Shown here: positions 8,816 through 17,293 of the stretch, piece by piece
Layout: the number at the start of each line of letters is the position of its first letter
Numbering within the stretch: position 1 is the stretch's first letter
NCBI GenBank assembly: GCA_039698035.1
Contig: JBDKSW010000011.1
Coordinates: forward strand, 62,001-126,000
Length of the DNA: 64,000 nt
Origin: JAJFUI01 sp039698035
GTDB lineage: Bacteria > Planctomycetota > Planctomycetia > Pirellulales > Thermoguttaceae
Reading direction: 5' to 3'
The notes under the pieces: model-generated
Told to the model about the DNA's origin: nothing
Database searches by the model: none
Seen by the model: only the letters and a program-made list of their open reading frames with translations
Program-made: the position numbers and the translations under genes

Positions 8816-9658
8816 CTATCGGACGCTGGCGGCCAAGCTGATGACGCCCTCGGTCGGGCTGCTCGCCGTGGCGTAAAGCTTCTTCGGAATCCGCCCGGAC
8901 AGGTAGGCCAGCCGCCCGGCTTGGGCCGCAAGCTGCATGGCGCGGGCCATCTGCAACGGGTCCTTGGCGTGCGCAATGCCCGTGTTCAGCAAGACGCCAT
9001 CGACGCCAAGCTCCATCGCCCCGGTGACATCGCTGGCCGTTCCGACGCCCGCATCGACGATCACCGGATAATCGGGGTCGTTCTCCTTGAGATATTCAAG
9101 GCAAATTCGGATGGCGTTCGGATTGAGCACGCCTTGGCCCGAGCCGATGGGGCTTCCGGCCGGCATGACGCTCGTGGCCCCGGCGTCCTTCAGCCTCCGA
9201 GCCGCGACCGGGTCGTCGCTCGTATAGACGAGAACCCGAAACCCTTCGGCCACAAGCGCCTTTGTCGCTTCGAGCGTAGCGATGGGATCTGGAAGCAACG
9301 TTCGCGTGTCGCCCAGAACTTCGAGCTTCACCCAGTCGGCGCCCGGGTTGTTCAGTTGCGAAAGGATCTCGCGTCCGAGCCGAGCCACCCGTACGGCGTC
9401 TTCCGCATTGAAGCAGCCGGCCGTGTTGGGCAGGATGGTGTAGCGGCTCGTGTCGATGAAGTCGAGCAGGTTCTTGCCCGCCGCATCGATCAACCGTTCC
9501 CGACGGACGGCCACGGTGATGCACTCCGCGCCCGACAGGTCGAGCGCCTGCTGCATGAGTTCGTAGCTGGCGTATTTGCCCGTGCCGACGATCAGACGGC
9601 TATTGAAGGTGTGCGCCCCGATTTTCAGCGAACCGCCGGCTGGCGTTGTCTCAGGCAT
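8816..9658 (-). CDS. thiG: Thiazole synthase
   Basis: ThiG forms the thiazole phosphate moiety of thiamine from deoxyxylulose phosphate, a glycine or tyrosine-derived imine, and sulfur carried by ThiS. The 280-residue TIM-barrel protein has the family N-terminus SRLIVGTGKYAS, the Schiff-base lysine in WVKLEVLGD, and phosphate-binding loops VMPAGSPIGSG and VDAGVGTASD. It begins 3 bp after the thiS stop, so the two are co-translated. No TPP riboswitch was recognised upstream of the run. Confidence 0.96.
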   Translation of the reverse strand: MPETTPAGGSLKIGAHTFNSRLIVGTGKYASYELMQQALDLSGAECITVAVRRERLIDAAGKNLLDFIDTSRYTILPNTAGCFNAEDAVRVARLGREILSQLNNPGADWVKLEVLGDTRTLLPDPIATLEATKALVAEGFRVLVYTSDDPVAARRLKDAGATSVMPAGSPIGSGQGVLNPNAIRICLEYLKENDPDYPVIVDAGVGTASDVTGAMELGVDGVLLNTGIAHAKDPLQMARAMQLAAQAGRLAYLSGRIPKKLYATASSPTEGVISLAASVR

Positions 9659-9661
9659 TTC

Positions 9662-9862
9662 TCATCCTCCCCCGACTAGCGTAACAATTTCCAGGCGATC
9701 GCCGTCCGAAAGCCAATGCTCGGCGTGACGTTGCTTTGGAACCAATTGAAGATTGACCTCGACGGCGACGGGCTTGCCGCTCAGGCGAAGCTCGTCGAGC
9801 AGCGCGGCGACGGTCCGCCCCTCGTCCAACTGCCGAAGTTGGCCATTCACGATGATTTGCAT
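9662..9862 (-). CDS. thiS: Sulfur carrier protein ThiS
   Basis: A 66-residue ubiquitin-like protein ending in VGGG, so the C-terminal Gly-Gly that becomes the thiocarboxylate is present. It starts MQIIVNGQLRQLDEGRTV, typical of ThiS. It sits directly before thiG, to which it donates sulfur. The activating adenylyltransferase (ThiF) is not in the window. Confidence 0.95.
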   Translation of the reverse strand: MQIIVNGQLRQLDEGRTVAALLDELRLSGKPVAVEVNLQLVPKQRHAEHWLSDGDRLEIVTLVGGG

Positions 9863-9887
9863 GTTGTTCCGTGGCTCGCGCGCCAGG

Positions 9888-10460
9888 CTATTCAGTGTTG
9901 CGTCCCCGTCGAATGTTCTGCGTGCCGTTGCGATTGCCCTGGCCTTGGGTCATGCCGTCGCGGAAACTGATCACTGGGCCAGCAAGTCGCAACTCGCCGC
10001 TCTGGGGCTGCCCGGCAGCGTACATCGTTGCGCTCCAGGGAATCGAGTAAGCGACGACCTTGCCGCTCGAAACCTCGGCGACGTAGCACATCGACGCACT
10101 CCATTGGAGGCGGCTTCCACCTGCGCGGCGCATGCTGGCCACGCCGGTCGTCATCAAATACTTGGCGCTCTTTTGGGGATCGGCCCCGAGATCGGCCGCC
10201 ACGTTGCGAGTGAAGTAGGCGGTCCAGGTGCCAGGCTGTTTTCCAAGGACCCACGCCTTCAAGTCGCCGGTCAGGAAATCGAGGAAATAGATCGCCTCGA
10301 CTTCGTTGTCGACCGGACCGGTCGCCATGCCATAGCTATCAACCCGGTCGGTGGCGACGGCGTACAACTGGCTCTGGGGCCAGAATCCCGTGAAAAGCAA
10401 CCCGGCGATGACGCCAATGCCCAGGGCAATGAGCCAACGCGATTGTCTGGCGGAATACAT
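9888..10460 (-). CDS. Membrane-anchored protein of unknown function upstream of thiS
   Basis: A 190-residue protein starting MYSARQSRWLIALGIGV; the start is chosen because GGAGGAGG lies 9 nt before the ATG. Residues 8-26 form one membrane segment, leaving an exported or periplasmic domain (YAVATDRVDSYGMATGPVD, then an aromatic-rich region FLDFLTGDLKAWVLG). The C-terminus is Asn/Gly/Arg-rich. I do not recognise the family, although the layout resembles other planctomycete proteins of unknown function. It ends 25 bp before thiS and is probably in the same transcript; a role in thiamine synthesis is not evident. Confidence 0.8.
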   Translation of the reverse strand: MYSARQSRWLIALGIGVIAGLLFTGFWPQSQLYAVATDRVDSYGMATGPVDNEVEAIYFLDFLTGDLKAWVLGKQPGTWTAYFTRNVAADLGADPQKSAKYLMTTGVASMRRAGGSRLQWSASMCYVAEVSSGKVVAYSIPWSATMYAAGQPQSGELRLAGPVISFRDGMTQGQGNRNGTQNIRRGRNTE

Positions 10461-10809
10461 GGGAGCGGCCTCCTCCGATGGTTTCGGTTTTTTCGGGCGG
10501 TTGGTCCGTGTGCGCCGTTCACGCCAAAGAACAGGCTCCAATCGCCCACGGACTCACGAAAATCGTACCCGGATTCACGGTGCCCTGCCAGACGAAGTGG
10601 CGGAATTTTTCCGTGGTCGCGGCACACGACGACTCAAGAATTGGCGAAAGCGGCCGCTGATTTGCAGCGAACCGACGCGATTGATCGCGCCGCGGATGGC
10701 GTCGCGGCGGACCGATCATTTTTCCTGCGACGGCCTCTTGCCAGGATTCAGGAATCTTCTTATAACCATCTTTCGTTGTCGATCACATCCACGGTCGAAG
10801 GAACCTTTG
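10461..10809. other. Divergent intergenic region
   Basis: About 350 bp between divergently transcribed genes at 10460 (minus) and 10810 (plus). Both genes have good ribosome binding sites, but I could not assign promoters. No THI-box/TPP riboswitch core was seen on the minus strand. Confidence 0.4.
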
Positions 10810-11991
10810 ATGGCAGCCGTCAACGTCGCCTTGATCGGACAGGGCTTCATGGGCCGTTCGCACTCGAACGCCTGGGGCCAAGTTGCCAAGTTCTTTAAGC
10901 CGCCCGTGTCGCCCGTCAAGCACACCGTCTTCGGACAGCCCGAGGAACAACCGCTGGCGTTTGCGGCCAACTGGGGCTGGCGTCATGCCTCGACCGACTG
11001 GGAGCAATTGGTTCGCTCGCCCGAAATCGGACTGGTCGATATCGTCACCCCCAACTACATGCACGCGCCGGTCGCTCGGGCGGCGATCGCCGCCGGCAAG
11101 CCGGTCGCCTGCGAGAAGCCGATCGCCGGTTCCCTGGCCGACGCACGCCAGATGGCCGCGGCCGCCAAGGCTGCCAATCTGAAGACGTTCGTCTGGTTCA
11201 ACTACCGCCGCTGCCCAGCCGTCGCCCTGGCCTACCAGATGGTCAAGGACGGCAAGCTCGGCACGATCCGACATGTCCGGGCGACGTACCTCCAAGACTG
11301 GGCCGACGAAAACGTCCCCTTGCTGTGGCGGTTCGACAAGAACCTCGCCGGCTCGGGCGCCCACGGAGACCTGAACGCCCACATCGTCGATATGACGCGG
11401 TTCGTGACCGGTCAGGAGATCACCGAGATCGCCGGCGCCATTGCCGAAACGTTCATCAAGGAGCGAACGCTGCCATCGGGCGTGGCTGCCGGTGGTATCG
11501 CTGCCGGACGTCAGGGCGCCGGCGGCACAGGCAAGGTCACGGTCGATGACGCCGTGCTGTTCCTCGCTCGATTCTCTGGCGGCGCCGTGGCCTCGTTTGA
11601 AGCGGCCCGGCAAGCCACAGGCAACTTCAACCGGAACACGTTCGAGTTAAACGGCACCAAGGGCTCGCTCAAGTTCGATTTCGAGCGGATGAACGAGCTT
11701 CAGTGGTACGACGCCACGTTGCCACGCGCCGTGCAGGGGTGGAGCACCATCATGTGCACCCACGGCGGCGATCATCCCTATGTGGCCAACTGGTGGCCGG
11801 ACGCTCATATCATTGGCTACGAACACTGCTTCACCAACCAGGCCTACGACATTCTGCGCGTGCTGGCCGGCGAAGCCCCGACGGTGCCAATCCCCGACTT
11901 CGAGGATGCTTATCAGACCCAACGCGTGCTGGAGGCGGCGCTGGTCTCGGCCAACGAACGCCGTCCGGTCAAGCTGGATGAAGTGAAGTAG
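10810..11991 (+). CDS. Gfo/Idh/MocA family NAD(P)-dependent oxidoreductase
   Basis: A 393-residue cytosolic sugar or inositol dehydrogenase-type enzyme. The N-terminal Rossmann motif is AAVNVALIGQGFMGRSH, and the catalytic-lysine region is GKPVACEKPIAGS (EKP motif). The downstream domain contains GSGAHGDLNAHIVDMTRF with the conserved aspartate and histidine. The start ATG has GAAGGAA 6 nt upstream; the frame is open further upstream without coding character. The substrate cannot be deduced. A strong hairpin terminator follows. Confidence 0.92.
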   Translation: MAAVNVALIGQGFMGRSHSNAWGQVAKFFKPPVSPVKHTVFGQPEEQPLAFAANWGWRHASTDWEQLVRSPEIGLVDIVTPNYMHAPVARAAIAAGKPVACEKPIAGSLADARQMAAAAKAANLKTFVWFNYRRCPAVALAYQMVKDGKLGTIRHVRATYLQDWADENVPLLWRFDKNLAGSGAHGDLNAHIVDMTRFVTGQEITEIAGAIAETFIKERTLPSGVAAGGIAAGRQGAGGTGKVTVDDAVLFLARFSGGAVASFEAARQATGNFNRNTFELNGTKGSLKFDFERMNELQWYDATLPRAVQGWSTIMCTHGGDHPYVANWWPDAHIIGYEHCFTNQAYDILRVLAGEAPTVPIPDFEDAYQTQRVLEAALVSANERRPVKLDEVK

Positions 11992-12059
11992 CGGAGTTTT
12001 TTTGGCGGGCCGGCAAACGTCCCCTTTTGCGGCCCGCGAATGGTTCGTTGCGCGACGAC

Positions 12060-12105
12060 GGGCGTCATGGGCCGAAGGATTCGACCCATGACGCCCATGC
12101 TTTTT
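12060..12105 (+). terminator. Strong rho-independent terminator
   Basis: A perfect 12-bp inverted repeat (GGGCGTCATGGG / CCCATGACGCCC) with an extra inner CGAA/TTCG pairing, followed by a T5 run. It lies between the convergent MocA gene and the membrane peptidase gene and would end plus-strand transcription. Confidence 0.85.
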
Positions 12106-12122
12106 CTTGCAACACGCCTTCG

Positions 12123-12812
12123 TCAGTCTCGCCGGCCTCGGCTGTCCGTCACTAGACTGACGTAGTACAACAGCGTCAAAATCGCCTGCAGGGTCGCTGC
12201 CACGTAGGTCAGCGCTGCCGCGCTGAGCACCTTGCTGACGTAGGGCATTTCCTCCTCGCTGACCACGCCGAGCTGCGCCAGTTGGGCCTTCGCCCGCGAA
12301 CTGGCGTTGAACTCCACCGGCAGGTTGACGATCTGGAACGCCACGAAGGCCGAGAACAGGGCGATGCCGGCCCAAATCAGGACCGGGTTCCAGTGGAGAA
12401 ACATGCCGAGGATGACCAGGGTCCCACCGACGCCCGTACCAATGTTCGCCGCTGGCACGGCCGCGTTGCGGATGATGAGCGGGGCGTAGGCCAGGCCGTC
12501 TTGCAGGGCGTGCCCCGCCTCATGCGCCGCGATTCCGACAGCGGCCAGCGTCCGGCTCTCGTACACCTGCTGGCTAAGCCGAAGCACCTTGTCCCGCGAG
12601 TCGTAGTGGTCGCTCAGTTGGCCGGGGATCTCTTCGATCGAGACGCTCGTCAGACCGGCCGAGTCCAATATATGCCGTGCGGCCGCCGCGCCGCTGAGCG
12701 GCGCCGCCATTTGCTGGGCCTGGGCGTAGGCGCTGCGAATTCGAAATTGTGCCCAGAGTCCCAGAAGGACTGCCGGGGCAATGAACAGGAAATATCTTGG
12801 GTCGAAGATCAT
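12123..12812 (-). CDS. Membrane zinc metallopeptidase (YugP/Zn_peptidase_2 type)
   Basis: A 229-residue integral membrane protein with an N-terminal membrane segment, the zinc motif HEAGH in AVGIAAHEAGHALQDG, and at least three further hydrophobic segments. The segment NLPVEFNASSRAKAQL supplies the likely third ligand glutamate and the conserved NASSRA element of YugP-like peptidases. The family is widespread, with poorly defined substrates. A C8/G8 homopolymer lies about 11 bp upstream of the start. The gene converges on the MocA gene. Confidence 0.9.
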   Translation of the reverse strand: MIFDPRYFLFIAPAVLLGLWAQFRIRSAYAQAQQMAAPLSGAAAARHILDSAGLTSVSIEEIPGQLSDHYDSRDKVLRLSQQVYESRTLAAVGIAAHEAGHALQDGLAYAPLIIRNAAVPAANIGTGVGGTLVILGMFLHWNPVLIWAGIALFSAFVAFQIVNLPVEFNASSRAKAQLAQLGVVSEEEMPYVSKVLSAAALTYVAATLQAILTLLYYVSLVTDSRGRRD

Positions 12813-12856
12813 GGTCGTAAAAGGGGGGGGTCGCGGGTTCTAGATTTCCATCGTTT

Positions 12857-13384
12857 CTACGGATGTGAGGGGGCAGACGGTTCGGTCGCCTCCTTTTTAT
12901 TATGCGCCGCTGCGTCAACCGGCGGTTTTGTCGGGGGCCGTTTCTTGGCTGCCGCTGCCGGCTGGTCGACCTTCGCCGGGGCCTTGCCTGGGGCTTTTCC
13001 TTCATGACGCACCATGGGTACGGCAAGCGGCAGTCGGAGGCCAATTTCCGGCAAGAGACCAAAAACGCCGAACTCCTGGCCAACGCGACCGGTCAACAGG
13101 ACAACCCCTCCAGCCAAGGGGGAGCCAAGTTGAACGAGCGGGACCCCATCGCTCGAAAAAATCTCGATCGCCCCCCCATGTGACTTCGTATCGGTGCTTG
13201 CGACGATCGCCGGACGCCCCTGAGGCCCCCGAACGACGAGCGCGCCGCACTCCGACTGCCCCGCCTCCATGCGATTGCACACGACATGGCCGATCCGCAG
13301 GGTGTCGGTAAACTTGTCGCGCAGAGCGGTCCCGAGTGCCAGAAACAGCAAGGGATAGACGATCCAGCGTTCGCGAGTGGACAT
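12857..13384 (-). CDS. Membrane-anchored protein with Lys/Pro/Ala-rich tail, unknown function
   Basis: A 175-residue protein starting MSTRERWIVYPLLFLALGTALRD (split after residue 20 by charge), with one N-terminal membrane segment. The middle part has small beta-strand-like segments (GALVVRGPQGRPAIVAST, GGAIEIFSSDGVPLVQLG) that look like a repeated beta unit. The last 55 residues are rich in Lys, Ala and Pro (KAPGKAPAKVDQPAAAAKK) and probably disordered. No family recognised. It is 44 bp upstream of the zinc peptidase gene on the same strand and may be co-transcribed. Confidence 0.75.
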   Translation of the reverse strand: MSTRERWIVYPLLFLALGTALRDKFTDTLRIGHVVCNRMEAGQSECGALVVRGPQGRPAIVASTDTKSHGGAIEIFSSDGVPLVQLGSPLAGGVVLLTGRVGQEFGVFGLLPEIGLRLPLAVPMVRHEGKAPGKAPAKVDQPAAAAKKRPPTKPPVDAAAHNKKEATEPSAPSHP

Positions 13385-13542
13385 GGCGGAATCTCTTGAC
13401 CGGGCCAGAGTTTGGTGAATGTTGCGTCTAGAACATAACGACCCGTCGTTGGCGTGGAAAGGGGGAATTGGCCGAGCGCCCGGATTCCTCCCGGTGACGC
13501 CGCGGGGCTTTTCTGTCGCGCCACGCCGGAGATAATAGGGGA

Positions 13543-13842
13543 ATGAGACACCGATGGCTTTGGGCGGCGATCGTCATTTTGCTGCTTGCCGGATGCAGTT
13601 CTCCGAAACAGCCCGGGGCGCCAGCTACCGATGCGGGGTGCGCCGTTGCCAAGCCGGAAGCGACGGACAAGCGGAAGCAGGAATCGCGGGCGAAGCTGCC
13701 CACGGGCGGCGCCGACGAGGCGGCCTCTCGCGTGACCGACGATTTCGGTTTCCCGCTGGTGATCCACCTGGACGCGCCGGAGGTGCCCAAGGAAATTCAG
13801 GGCCCATCGCCGCCGATCACGGAACCGGCCAAGCCAAAGTGA
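13543..13842 (+). CDS. Small lipoprotein, unknown function
   Basis: A 99-residue protein with a clear lipoprotein signal: basic N-terminus, hydrophobic AAIVILLLAGC lipobox with Cys18, then a low-complexity charged region. The C-terminal part (TDDFGFPLVIHLDAPEVP) is followed by a Pro-rich end. A purine run GGGGA precedes the ATG. The function is unknown; it is followed closely by the macro-domain gene. Confidence 0.75.
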   Translation: MRHRWLWAAIVILLLAGCSSPKQPGAPATDAGCAVAKPEATDKRKQESRAKLPTGGADEAASRVTDDFGFPLVIHLDAPEVPKEIQGPSPPITEPAKPK

Positions 13843-13896
13843 GGCCGATTCGTGTCGCGACGCCCGCAAACGTTAACCGGTCACGGTGGAATCAGG

Positions 13897-14439
13897 ATGC
13901 AGATGGAATTTCACGGGAAGACCATCGAGCTTTGCCTGGGCGACATCACGGCCCAGCGGCTGGACGCAATCGTCAATGCCGCGAACAGCCGATTGGCCGG
14001 CGGCGGCGGCGTCGACGGGGCCATCCATCGTCGCGGCGGCCCAGCGATCATGCGCGACACGCGAGAACGCTATCCGAACGGTTGCCCGACCGGCTCGGCC
14101 GTGATCTCGACGGCCGGCGAATTGAACGCCAAGTTCGTCATTCACGCGGTTGGGCCGGTCTGGCACGGCGGTCGGCGCGGCGAGAGCGAATTGCTTCGCG
14201 GCGCGTACCGTCGCAGCCTTGAACTGGCCTCCGAGCACGACTGCCGCGGCGTCGCACTCCCGGCGTTGAGCACGGGCGCGTACGGCTACCCGATGGAGGA
14301 GGCGGCCAAGACAGCGCTGTCCACGGCGATCGATTTTCTGTCAGCGCATGACCTGCCGGAGCTGATCCGGTTCGTCTTGTTCGACGCCGCCGCGTATCGG
14401 GTGTTTGCATCGGCGATGGAATCGCTGCGGAACGCATAA
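13897..14439 (+). CDS. Macro-domain ADP-ribose-processing protein (YmdB-like)
   Basis: Macro domains bind ADP-ribose and often deacetylate O-acetyl-ADP-ribose or remove ADP-ribose from proteins. The fold signature is complete: GDITAQRLDAIVNAANSRL, the glycine loop GGGGVDGAIHRRGG, and VALPALSTGAYGYP for the second phosphate loop. The likely start is ATG at 13897 (or 13903), since YmdB-type proteins begin a few residues before the first strand; a GTG at 13852 with GAGG upstream is also possible. It follows the lipoprotein gene. Deacetylase activity is the most likely, but not proven. Confidence 0.92.
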   Translation: MQMEFHGKTIELCLGDITAQRLDAIVNAANSRLAGGGGVDGAIHRRGGPAIMRDTRERYPNGCPTGSAVISTAGELNAKFVIHAVGPVWHGGRRGESELLRGAYRRSLELASEHDCRGVALPALSTGAYGYPMEEAAKTALSTAIDFLSAHDLPELIRFVLFDAAAYRVFASAMESLRNA

Positions 14440-14574
14440 CGCCATTGTTCAACCGCCTTCGAGGTGTCGACGTCGAGCCGTGACGCAACGACCATAGCGT
14501 CTCATAGATTGCCCGCCGCACCGGCACGGGCGACGGCCAATGGCCACGTGGCACGCGCGCGAAATCCGAGGCAA

Positions 14575-15255
14575 TCAGGCCACTTTTCGATCGGCGGTGA
14601 ACTGGTAGAGTCGCGCGTTTCGCTGCTTGCCAACCTCGCACAGCGCGCCGGTATGACGCAGGCAGTAGGCAATTCGCTGCGCCATCCAACGAGGCACGCC
14701 AAGCGAATGCGCCAACTGGCCCGTATGGAACGGCGCCGGCAGCGGGCCAGCGATGAGCTCGGCAAGCTCGCCCGCCGTGCGAAAGCGATACGTCTGGTGG
14801 ACGGCAACCAGCTTCTGGTCTTCCACCTGATGATCGTCGCGATGCCAACGCCGCCGCCGACCGTGTCCCGGGTAGCGCCACTCTTCAATCTCGATGAGCG
14901 GCACATCGAGCGTGAGCCGTTCGTGGGGAAAGACTCGCGTGAAGTGGATCAACTCATCGAACAGGTCCAGAATCGTGCCCCGCTTGGGGCTCAATCGGCG
15001 CGAGGCCACCGGACCGTCCCGCCGCACACGTTTTACGAGCGTCTTCCGCGCGATGATCGGTTTCACCACGATCACCGGATGGTCGCGGAGCAGCACACGA
15101 ATCTTATCGCGGATGGCCGACAGCGACGCCACCTGGACCTCGATCAGGCAGCCGTCGGCCACCACGTCGATGCGATGGACGCCCAGCCGGACCTCGCACT
15201 GACGGTCGTCCGTCGCGTACAGCTTCTTCAGGTCCCGGTGGAGCGAGGTTTCCAT
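14575..15255 (-). CDS. Conserved protein with possible PD-(D/E)XK-like N-terminal domain
   Basis: A 226-residue basic protein starting METSLHRDLKKLYATDD. The N-terminal part has GVHRIDVVADGCLIEVQ followed by IRDKIRVLL, which resembles the D...ExQ...K layout of PD-(D/E)XK nuclease folds. A conserved-looking centre (VKPIIARKTLVKR, then RRLSPKRGTILDLFDELIHF) and a winged-helix-like C-terminus (GQLAHSLGVPRWMAQRIAYC) follow. I recall similar unnamed planctomycete proteins but cannot name the family with certainty. The nuclease reading is inference. The longer frame from 15321 adds 22 unlikely residues. Confidence 0.75.
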   Translation of the reverse strand: METSLHRDLKKLYATDDRQCEVRLGVHRIDVVADGCLIEVQVASLSAIRDKIRVLLRDHPVIVVKPIIARKTLVKRVRRDGPVASRRLSPKRGTILDLFDELIHFTRVFPHERLTLDVPLIEIEEWRYPGHGRRRRWHRDDHQVEDQKLVAVHQTYRFRTAGELAELIAGPLPAPFHTGQLAHSLGVPRWMAQRIAYCLRHTGALCEVGKQRNARLYQFTADRKVA

Positions 15256-15532
15256 GACATCGAAAAGCGGAGGCGGCGGACAGCGGTGCGCATCGTCGGC
15301 TATTATCGTCCAATGCATCACGCGACGTTCAGTCTTGAGCCAAAAGATGGACGCCGTCGCTGGGGACGTCGGCGACCGCCTTCACCCCGCGACGCCTTTT
15401 CCCCAAGAACGCACCGGGGGGGTGGCGTTGCGCCGTGTCGCGGGAGCCCTGGACAGCGTGCAATGTCTCCTCTACGATCAGACGGAGAAATTCTCACCCG
15501 TCAGCAAAACAACCGGAAATCAACCAGCCAAG

Positions 15533-17230
15533 ATGCCGCCGCAGTTTGTCTTTGACATGCGAGACGTCAGCAAGTCCTTTGGCGAAAAGGTCGTGCTGCA
15601 AAACATTAGCCTGTCGTTCTTCTATGGCGCCAAGATTGGCGTGGTCGGCGAGAACGGGGCCGGAAAATCGACCCTGTTGCGAATCATGGCCGGCATCGAC
15701 CAGGACTTCGACGGCACGGCCAATCTGGCCAAGGGAATGCGGGTGCGGTACGTCGCCCAGGAACCCGAGTTGGACCTCGACAGGACGGTCCGCGAGAACT
15801 TGCTGACGGCGATGAAGCCGATTCGCGACCTGGTCGATCGCTTCAACGAAATCGCCGGCCGCATGGCCGATCCAAAGCCGGACGACGACCTCGACAAGCT
15901 GATGGAGGAGATGGGCCGCCTTCAGGAGCAGATCGACGCATGCAGCGGTTGGGAGCTGGATCGGATGATGGACATTGCGTGCGACGCCCTGGTGCTGCCG
16001 CCGGACGACACACCCGTCCGCCTGCTCTCCGGCGGCGAGCGTCGCCGTGTGGCCATCGGCATGGCGCTGCTCGAAAAGCCCGACCTGTTGTTGCTCGACG
16101 AACCGACGAACCATCTCGATGCCGAAACGATCGAATGGCTGGAGCGGACCCTGCGCGAGTACGCCGGCACGGTGATTATCGTGACGCACGACCGGTATTT
16201 CCTCGACAACATCACCAAGTGGATTCTCGAACTGGAGGGCGGTCGCGGCCTGCCGTTCGAGGGCAATTACTCGTCATGGCTGAACCAGAAGGCCGAGCTC
16301 TTGCGGTTGATCGAGAAAAAAGAGACGCAGCGGCAGAAGACCTTGCAGCGTGAACTCGAATGGATTCAAAAGTCGCACCACGGACGGCTGCAAAAGAACG
16401 ACGCCCGGGTGAAGGCCTACGAGCAGTTGGCCGACCAAGAGATCGATGCCACCAGCGAGACGATCATCCAGATCGCGCCCGGTCCGCGGCTGGGCGAGAA
16501 GGTATTGGAATTTCACGGAGTTTCCAAGGCGTTCGAGTTGGACGGCGGCAAGCTGACGCTGCTGGACGATTGCACGTTCAGCGTGCCGCGCGGCGCGGTC
16601 GTGGGCGTCATCGGCCCGAACGGCACCGGCAAAACGACCTTGATGCGGATGATCGTCGGCCAAGAACAGCCGGATGCCGGCACGGTCGAAATCGGGCCCA
16701 CCGTGGCGCTTTCCTACGTCGATCAACATCGTGACGCGCTCGACGATCAGAAGACGGTGTTTGCGGAAATCACGGACGGAGCCGACCGAATCGAGTTGGG
16801 CAAGGTCTCGGTGAATTCACGGGCCTACGTCGCTCGCTTCAATTTCCGAAGCGCCCAGCAGCAAAAGAAAGTGGGCGAGTGCTCCGGCGGCGAACGCAAC
16901 CGCATTCACCTGGCCAAGATGCTCCGTCGCGGCGGCAACTTGCTCCTGCTCGACGAGCCCACCAACGATTTGGACGTGGCCACGATGCGGGTCTTGGAAC
17001 AAGCCCTGCTGGACTTTTCCGGCTGCGCCCTGGTGATTAGCCACGACCGGTTCTTCCTGGATCGGATTTGCACGCACCTGCTGGTGATGGAAGGCAACGG
17101 CCGAACCAGTTGGTTCGAGGGCAATTTCGCCGCCTACGAAGCGGCCGTGACGGCCGAGAACCCGGATCGGCTGGCCCATCGTCGCGCAAAGTACCAGCGC
17201 CTCAATGCGCCGCTCGCGCGACTGCGATAG
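15533..17230 (+). CDS. ettA: ABC-F ATPase EttA (energy-dependent translational throttle)
   Basis: EttA binds the ribosomal E site and gates entry into elongation according to ATP/ADP ratio. The 565-residue protein has two ABC cassettes without membrane segments: Walker A GENGAGKST and GPNGTGKTT, signatures LSGGERRR and CSGGERNR, and two LLLDEPTN Walker B regions. The arm/linker sequence (FEGNYSSWLNQKAE, KTLQRELEWI) and the C-terminal end (FEGNFAAYEA, HRRAKYQRLNA) match EttA rather than Uup or YheS. The start at 15533 gives the family N-terminus MPPQFVFDMRDVSKSFGEK. The frame is open upstream to 15254, antisense to the neighbouring gene. Confidence 0.94.
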   Translation: MPPQFVFDMRDVSKSFGEKVVLQNISLSFFYGAKIGVVGENGAGKSTLLRIMAGIDQDFDGTANLAKGMRVRYVAQEPELDLDRTVRENLLTAMKPIRDLVDRFNEIAGRMADPKPDDDLDKLMEEMGRLQEQIDACSGWELDRMMDIACDALVLPPDDTPVRLLSGGERRRVAIGMALLEKPDLLLLDEPTNHLDAETIEWLERTLREYAGTVIIVTHDRYFLDNITKWILELEGGRGLPFEGNYSSWLNQKAELLRLIEKKETQRQKTLQRELEWIQKSHHGRLQKNDARVKAYEQLADQEIDATSETIIQIAPGPRLGEKVLEFHGVSKAFELDGGKLTLLDDCTFSVPRGAVVGVIGPNGTGKTTLMRMIVGQEQPDAGTVEIGPTVALSYVDQHRDALDDQKTVFAEITDGADRIELGKVSVNSRAYVARFNFRSAQQQKKVGECSGGERNRIHLAKMLRRGGNLLLLDEPTNDLDVATMRVLEQALLDFSGCALVISHDRFFLDRICTHLLVMEGNGRTSWFEGNFAAYEAAVTAENPDRLAHRRAKYQRLNAPLARLR

Positions 17231-17293
17231 AAGGGCGGGCGCGCTGGCGAGGTGTGATGGCGCGCTGCCTGCCGCCGTCGTTCGCAAAGCGCC

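Noticed and set aside
7837..8976. Long minus-strand extension of the 81-residue protein to 461 residues
   Set aside because: It lies antisense to the ferritin-like gene and is arginine-rich; the internal ATG at 7836 has a good ribosome binding site.
10461..10809. A possible TPP riboswitch upstream of the thiS-thiG run
   Set aside because: No THI-box core was found on the minus strand upstream of 10460.
11998..12037. A hairpin with GCGGGCCG/CGGCCCGC beside a T7 run as terminator
   Set aside because: The T run is on the 5' side of the hairpin for plus-strand transcription and becomes an A run on the minus strand, so it does not terminate; the better terminator is at 12060.
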